From the NCBI GenBank assembly GCA_964442435.1, contig CAYTZG010000012.1, positions 1 to 54,731 on the forward strand: a DNA stretch of 54,731 bases, written 5' to 3'. Position 1 is the stretch's first letter. Every line of letters starts with the position of its first letter. This document shows positions 53,249 through 54,731 of the stretch, in pieces. This DNA comes from CAMXAS01 sp964442435 (GTDB lineage: Bacteria; Bacteroidota; Bacteroidia; Bacteroidales; P3). The notes beneath the pieces are model-generated. The model saw only the letters and a list, made by a program, of their open reading frames with translations. It was not told where the DNA came from and did not search any database. Made by a program: the position numbers and the translations under genes.

Positions 53249-53268
53249 GTTTCCACCGAAACAAAAAC
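53243..53268. repeat. 11-bp inverted repeat overlapping the terminator T-run
   Basis: GTTTTTGTTTC (53243-53253), loop CACC, GAAACAAAAAC (53258-53268). The left arm is the T-run of the preceding terminator, so it may act against transcripts from either side. Confidence 0.8.
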
Positions 53269-53323
53269 ACCTTTCGAAAAGTGAAATATTGTATAAAATT
53301 CGCTTTTATAAAAGTGTTTTTAT

Positions 53324-53331
53324 TATATTTG
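53324..53331 (+). promoter_or_regulatory. -7 box for the AAA ATPase gene
   Basis: TATATTTG matches TAnnTTTG. The upstream TTCG (53299-53302) at 21 nt is a weak -33. Leader about 20 nt. Confidence 0.5.
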
Positions 53332-53357
53332 CAACGAAATAGATCAATTACACCGTT

Positions 53358-54563
53358 ATGGATTACGCAGATATTCAACCGTTGGCAAATACATTTCACC
53401 GTAAACTCGCCGCAACCGATTTGCGATTCAAACGCTATTTGTACGACCGCATCAATTGGGACGTGCGGCTGATAGGCATCAAGGGCGCACGCGGGGTCGG
53501 CAAGACAACGCTATTGTTACAACATATCAAAGAGACGTTCGCCAATCTCGACGAGGTGCTGTATGTGTCATTGGACAATATGTGGTTCAATAATCACAGT
53601 TTGGAAGAATTGGTGGAGTTCCTCTATACGCACGGGGTTGTCAATATCTATTTCGACGAAGTGCACAAACATAAGAATTGGACACAGTCTCTTAAAAACT
53701 TTTACGACAGCTATCCTGATTTGAATCTTGTCTATACGGGGTCGGCCATGCTGGCGATTGACAATTCCAAAACAGACCTGTCTCGCCGGCAGTCGCTATA
53801 TACGCTCAATGGCCTGTCATTCAGGGAATATCTCGAATACGAGGGCGTTGCGGCAATACCTGCGGTAACGCTGGAAAATCTGCTTGAAAATCATATCGGC
53901 TATGCAATGGATGTTGCGCCGAAGATAAAGGTGCTGAAATGCTTTGACGACTACCTGACCAAAGGCTACTATCCCTATTACAAGGAAGCGGGCGATGATT
54001 ACCTGATGCGTGTGGCCGAAGTTGCCCGGCTTGTCATCGACAGCGATATCCCTGCGGTGGAAGATATTACTTATACGACTGTTCAGAAGATAAAGAAACT
54101 ACTAATGGTTATTGCCGAGAACGTACCCCTCGAACCGAATATCAACAAACTCTCGGCAGAACTGGAGTCGACTCGCGACCAAACGCTGAAAATGTTGTAT
54201 CTGCTCGACCGTGCCGCACTGCTCTGTCTGCTGACGGACAAGGTTAAGGATTACAAGCATCTGACCGGCCCGAAGAAAGTATATCTGAACAATGCCAATT
54301 TGATGTACGCTTTGTCGGGCAAAATTTCGAAAGGGACGTTGCGTGAAACATTCTTTGCCAATCAAGTGGGAGCCGTCTCCTCTCTAACAATGCCCCAACA
54401 GGGCGATTTTATGGCAGACGGGAAATATCTGTTTGAAGTTGGCGGCAGCCGCAAGACTTTCGACCAAATAGCTGACCTCCCGAACAGCTACCTCGCACTG
54501 GATGATATTGAGACCGGAAGCGGCAACAGAATTCCGCTTTGGGCGTTCGGCTGTTTGTATTGA
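53358..54563 (+). CDS. AAA ATPase (AAA_14/DUF4143-like)
   Basis: A 401-residue ATP-binding protein of a family frequent and often multicopy in Bacteroidota. Walker A is GARGVGKTT (43-51); Walker B is NIYFDEVHKHKNW (about 95-107), and YTGSAML is the sensor segment. The C-terminal half has a winged-helix part (NINKLSAELESTRDQTLKMLYLLDRA) and a DUF4143/nuclease-like end (LYALSGKISKGTLRETFFANQV, KYLFEVGGSRKTFDQI). The nuclease motif is incomplete. The function of the family is not established. It is more AT-rich than its neighbours, which fits an accessory origin. Confidence 0.85.
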   Translation: MDYADIQPLANTFHRKLAATDLRFKRYLYDRINWDVRLIGIKGARGVGKTTLLLQHIKETFANLDEVLYVSLDNMWFNNHSLEELVEFLYTHGVVNIYFDEVHKHKNWTQSLKNFYDSYPDLNLVYTGSAMLAIDNSKTDLSRRQSLYTLNGLSFREYLEYEGVAAIPAVTLENLLENHIGYAMDVAPKIKVLKCFDDYLTKGYYPYYKEAGDDYLMRVAEVARLVIDSDIPAVEDITYTTVQKIKKLLMVIAENVPLEPNINKLSAELESTRDQTLKMLYLLDRAALLCLLTDKVKDYKHLTGPKKVYLNNANLMYALSGKISKGTLRETFFANQVGAVSSLTMPQQGDFMADGKYLFEVGGSRKTFDQIADLPNSYLALDDIETGSGNRIPLWAFGCLY

Positions 54564-54603
54564 TGCAGCCCGAGGGCTCGTCAAGGCGGCTGTTCATCAT
54601 CGA

Positions 54604-54731
54604 TTAGGCGCGTTTCTTCTTTTTGGCGGCCGGCTTCTTGACCGAGAAGCCGAAATGGCCGAGCCGCTTGCCCAACGTATAGTATTGGCCGTGGCTGTAA
54701 GCCATCAGGCCGGCGGCCTCCAAGTCGAACT
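54604..54731 (-). CDS. C-terminal fragment of an unidentified protein (cut by window edge)
   Basis: The last 41 codons of a minus-strand gene are visible, ending at the TAA at 54606-54604. The tail has LMAYSHGQYYTLGKRLGHFG followed by a Lys/Ala-rich basic end. The SHGxYYxLG-FGFSV pattern reminds me of the C-terminus of Bacteroidales flavin reductase-like (flavoredoxin) proteins, but the fragment is too short to be sure. Confidence 0.45.
   Translation of the reverse strand, partial: FDLEAAGLMAYSHGQYYTLGKRLGHFGFSVKKPAAKKKKRA

Noticed and set aside
53358..54563. Toxin-antitoxin or defence island around the AAA ATPase
   Set aside because: The gene stands alone, with no partner, nuclease or integrase nearby in the window, so a defence call would be speculation.
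1..54731. tRNA or rRNA genes, insertion sequences, attachment sites
   Set aside because: I read the intergenic gaps (all under 300 bp) for cloverleaf, transposase or terminal-repeat patterns and found none I could support.

Overview
The window looks like Bacteroidota (order Bacteroidales) chromosome. The evidence is a fused SecDF, promoters of the form TTTG-N20-TAnnTTTG rather than sigma-70 boxes, a TonB-dependent receptor with an N-terminal carboxypeptidase-regulatory-like domain, several proteins ending in type IX secretion (T9SS) sorting domains, a PorE-like OmpA/TPR/beta-propeller protein, and Bacteroidota-typical families (DUF4294, DUF3127, DUF2147, BlaR1/BlaI, reverse rubrerythrin). Coding DNA is GC-rich. 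The AT-rich exceptions are 27147-28670 and, more mildly, the far right end and the 5' end of the first giant gene. I saw no rRNA, tRNA, insertion sequence or CRISPR array. The genus cannot be fixed from this sequence.

Layout. 1-55: first 18 codons of a probable tryptophanase (minus), divergent from a type I asparaginase (151-1185). 1296-8208: secDF, a PorE-like envelope protein and purM. 8432-24181: an envelope/secretion block with a TonB receptor, a PCMD-like T9SS cargo protein, and two adjacent giant paralogues (2059 and 1925 aa) built from about 21 and 19 divergent InlB-type B-repeats, each with a PCMD-like N-terminus and a T9SS tail. 24270-27140: prfA, pyrF and a secreted protein. 27147-28427 (minus): an AT-rich three-gene operon for a membrane protein and two small lipoproteins. 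Its apparent promoter has an (AT)8 tract in the -33/-7 spacer. 28671-29501: a Bro-N (phage antirepressor-like) protein. 29584-45278 (minus): twelve tightly packed genes (envelope protein, DUF2147, acyl-ACP thioesterase, DUF4294, AddB-like, AddA-like, Gph, AlaS, M23 peptidase, MerR, GpmA, AspS) behind one clear promoter. 45361-47265 (minus): blaI-blaR1. 47538-47945: DUF3127 protein with an SSB-like tail. 48031-52433 (minus): topB-trkH-trkA. 52615-53169: reverse rubrerythrin. 53358-54563: an AAA ATPase. 54604-54731: C-terminus of a minus-strand gene.

How it fits together. Housekeeping genes (translation, purine and pyrimidine synthesis, K+ uptake, recombination) are interleaved with envelope biogenesis. 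SecDF would export the signal-peptide proteins across the inner membrane, and T9SS (of which the PorE-like protein may be a part) would take the tailed cargo to the surface. Seven promoters measured here with a recognisable TTG-type -33 have a 19-20 nt spacer. Against that ruler the 22-nt repeat-containing spacer at 28479-28512 is one dinucleotide too long, which makes it the best candidate in the window for an undescribed switch.
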